Source: Franconibacter pulveris DSM 19144 (GTDB lineage Bacteria; Pseudomonadota; Gammaproteobacteria; Enterobacterales; Enterobacteriaceae). Taken from it: a stretch of 64,000 nucleotides of DNA. The notes under the pieces were generated by a model. It saw nothing but the letters and a program-made list of their open reading frames with translations, made no database searches and was not told where the DNA came from. The stretch covers positions 269,077 through 333,076 of the forward strand of contig KK211223.1 of assembly GCA_000621185.1 (NCBI GenBank), in the 5' to 3' direction. Of the stretch, positions 63,948 through 64,000 are shown one piece after another. Within the stretch, counting starts at the first letter, position 1, and every line of letters starts with the position of its first letter. The position numbers were made by a program, and so were the translations under genes.

Positions 63948-64000
63948 TTAATACTCTTTGCCGGTGACGCGGCTGCGGTAGCTGTCCCAGTTGAAATTCA
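63948..64000 (-). CDS. dnaC: C-terminus of DNA replication protein DnaC (partial)
   Basis: The last 16 codons before a TAA at 63950-63948 read NFNWDSYRSRVTGKEY, the C-terminus of the helicase loader DnaC of E. coli and relatives. The rest of the gene lies beyond the right edge. Position next to yjjA and opgB is as in E. coli. Confidence 0.85.
   Translation of the reverse strand, partial: NFNWDSYRSRVTGKEY

Noticed and set aside
1-64000. CRISPR arrays, rRNA or tRNA genes, prophage structural genes
   Set aside because: I looked for regularly spaced repeats, tRNA-like cloverleaf ends and phage head or tail genes and saw none.

Overview
The window is a chromosomal segment of a gamma-proteobacterium of the family Enterobacteriaceae. 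Close-to-E. coli genes (tsr, opgB, yjjA, the last codons of dnaC, yjiN, the ddp operon, symE) and the high-GC core codon use point to a Cronobacter/Franconibacter/Kosakonia/Enterobacter-like organism; I cannot fix the genus. No rRNA, tRNA or CRISPR array was seen.

Positions 1-5200 are a mosaic accessory region. At the left edge are the start of a probable SNF2-type helicase gene (candidate dpdE) and an island copy of queD, which together suggest that a 7-deazaguanine-in-DNA (Dpd) cluster continues to the left. Next comes a three-gene type VI secretion cargo unit (HEXXH protein, lipoprotein, Hcp). It sits between decayed fragments of an integrative conjugative element (TraG and a VirB4/TraC-type ATPase), followed by a degenerate IS3-family element.

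Positions 5280-20171 hold a complete type I BREX operon on the minus strand (brxA-brxB-brxC-pglX-pglZ-brxL) and, divergent from brxA, a low-GC gene for a TIR-domain protein. The middle of pglX, where the target recognition domain lies, is strikingly AT-rich.

Positions 20260-33700 mix metabolic and accessory genes: an Nlp-like regulator, an M20 amidohydrolase with a solute-binding protein, an unknown protein with a ParB-like motif, a CRP-site-bearing sugar/AI-2-type ABC operon, yjiN, a single-chain GmrSD-like (DUF262/HNH) protein, a two-TM protein, and symE with a LexA box. yjiN, symE and tsr mark the same chromosomal neighbourhood as the E. coli immigration control region, so this looks like the same defence-gene hotspot with other content.

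Positions 33990-53225 are nutrient acquisition. An RpiR regulator precedes ddpXABCDF (D-Ala-D-Ala dipeptide use). A second Opp/Dpp-type transporter follows, lying downstream of a choline-O-sulfate locus (radical-SAM sulfatase maturase, choW, choV, LysR regulator, betC, choX).

Positions 53373-64000 return to core genes: a small PD-(D/E)XK-like protein, tsr with a sigma-28 promoter, two YsnF/AvaK stress proteins with a possible sigma-S promoter, a VOC protein, a DeoR regulator with a phased operator array, dsdA, opgB, yjjA and the end of dnaC.
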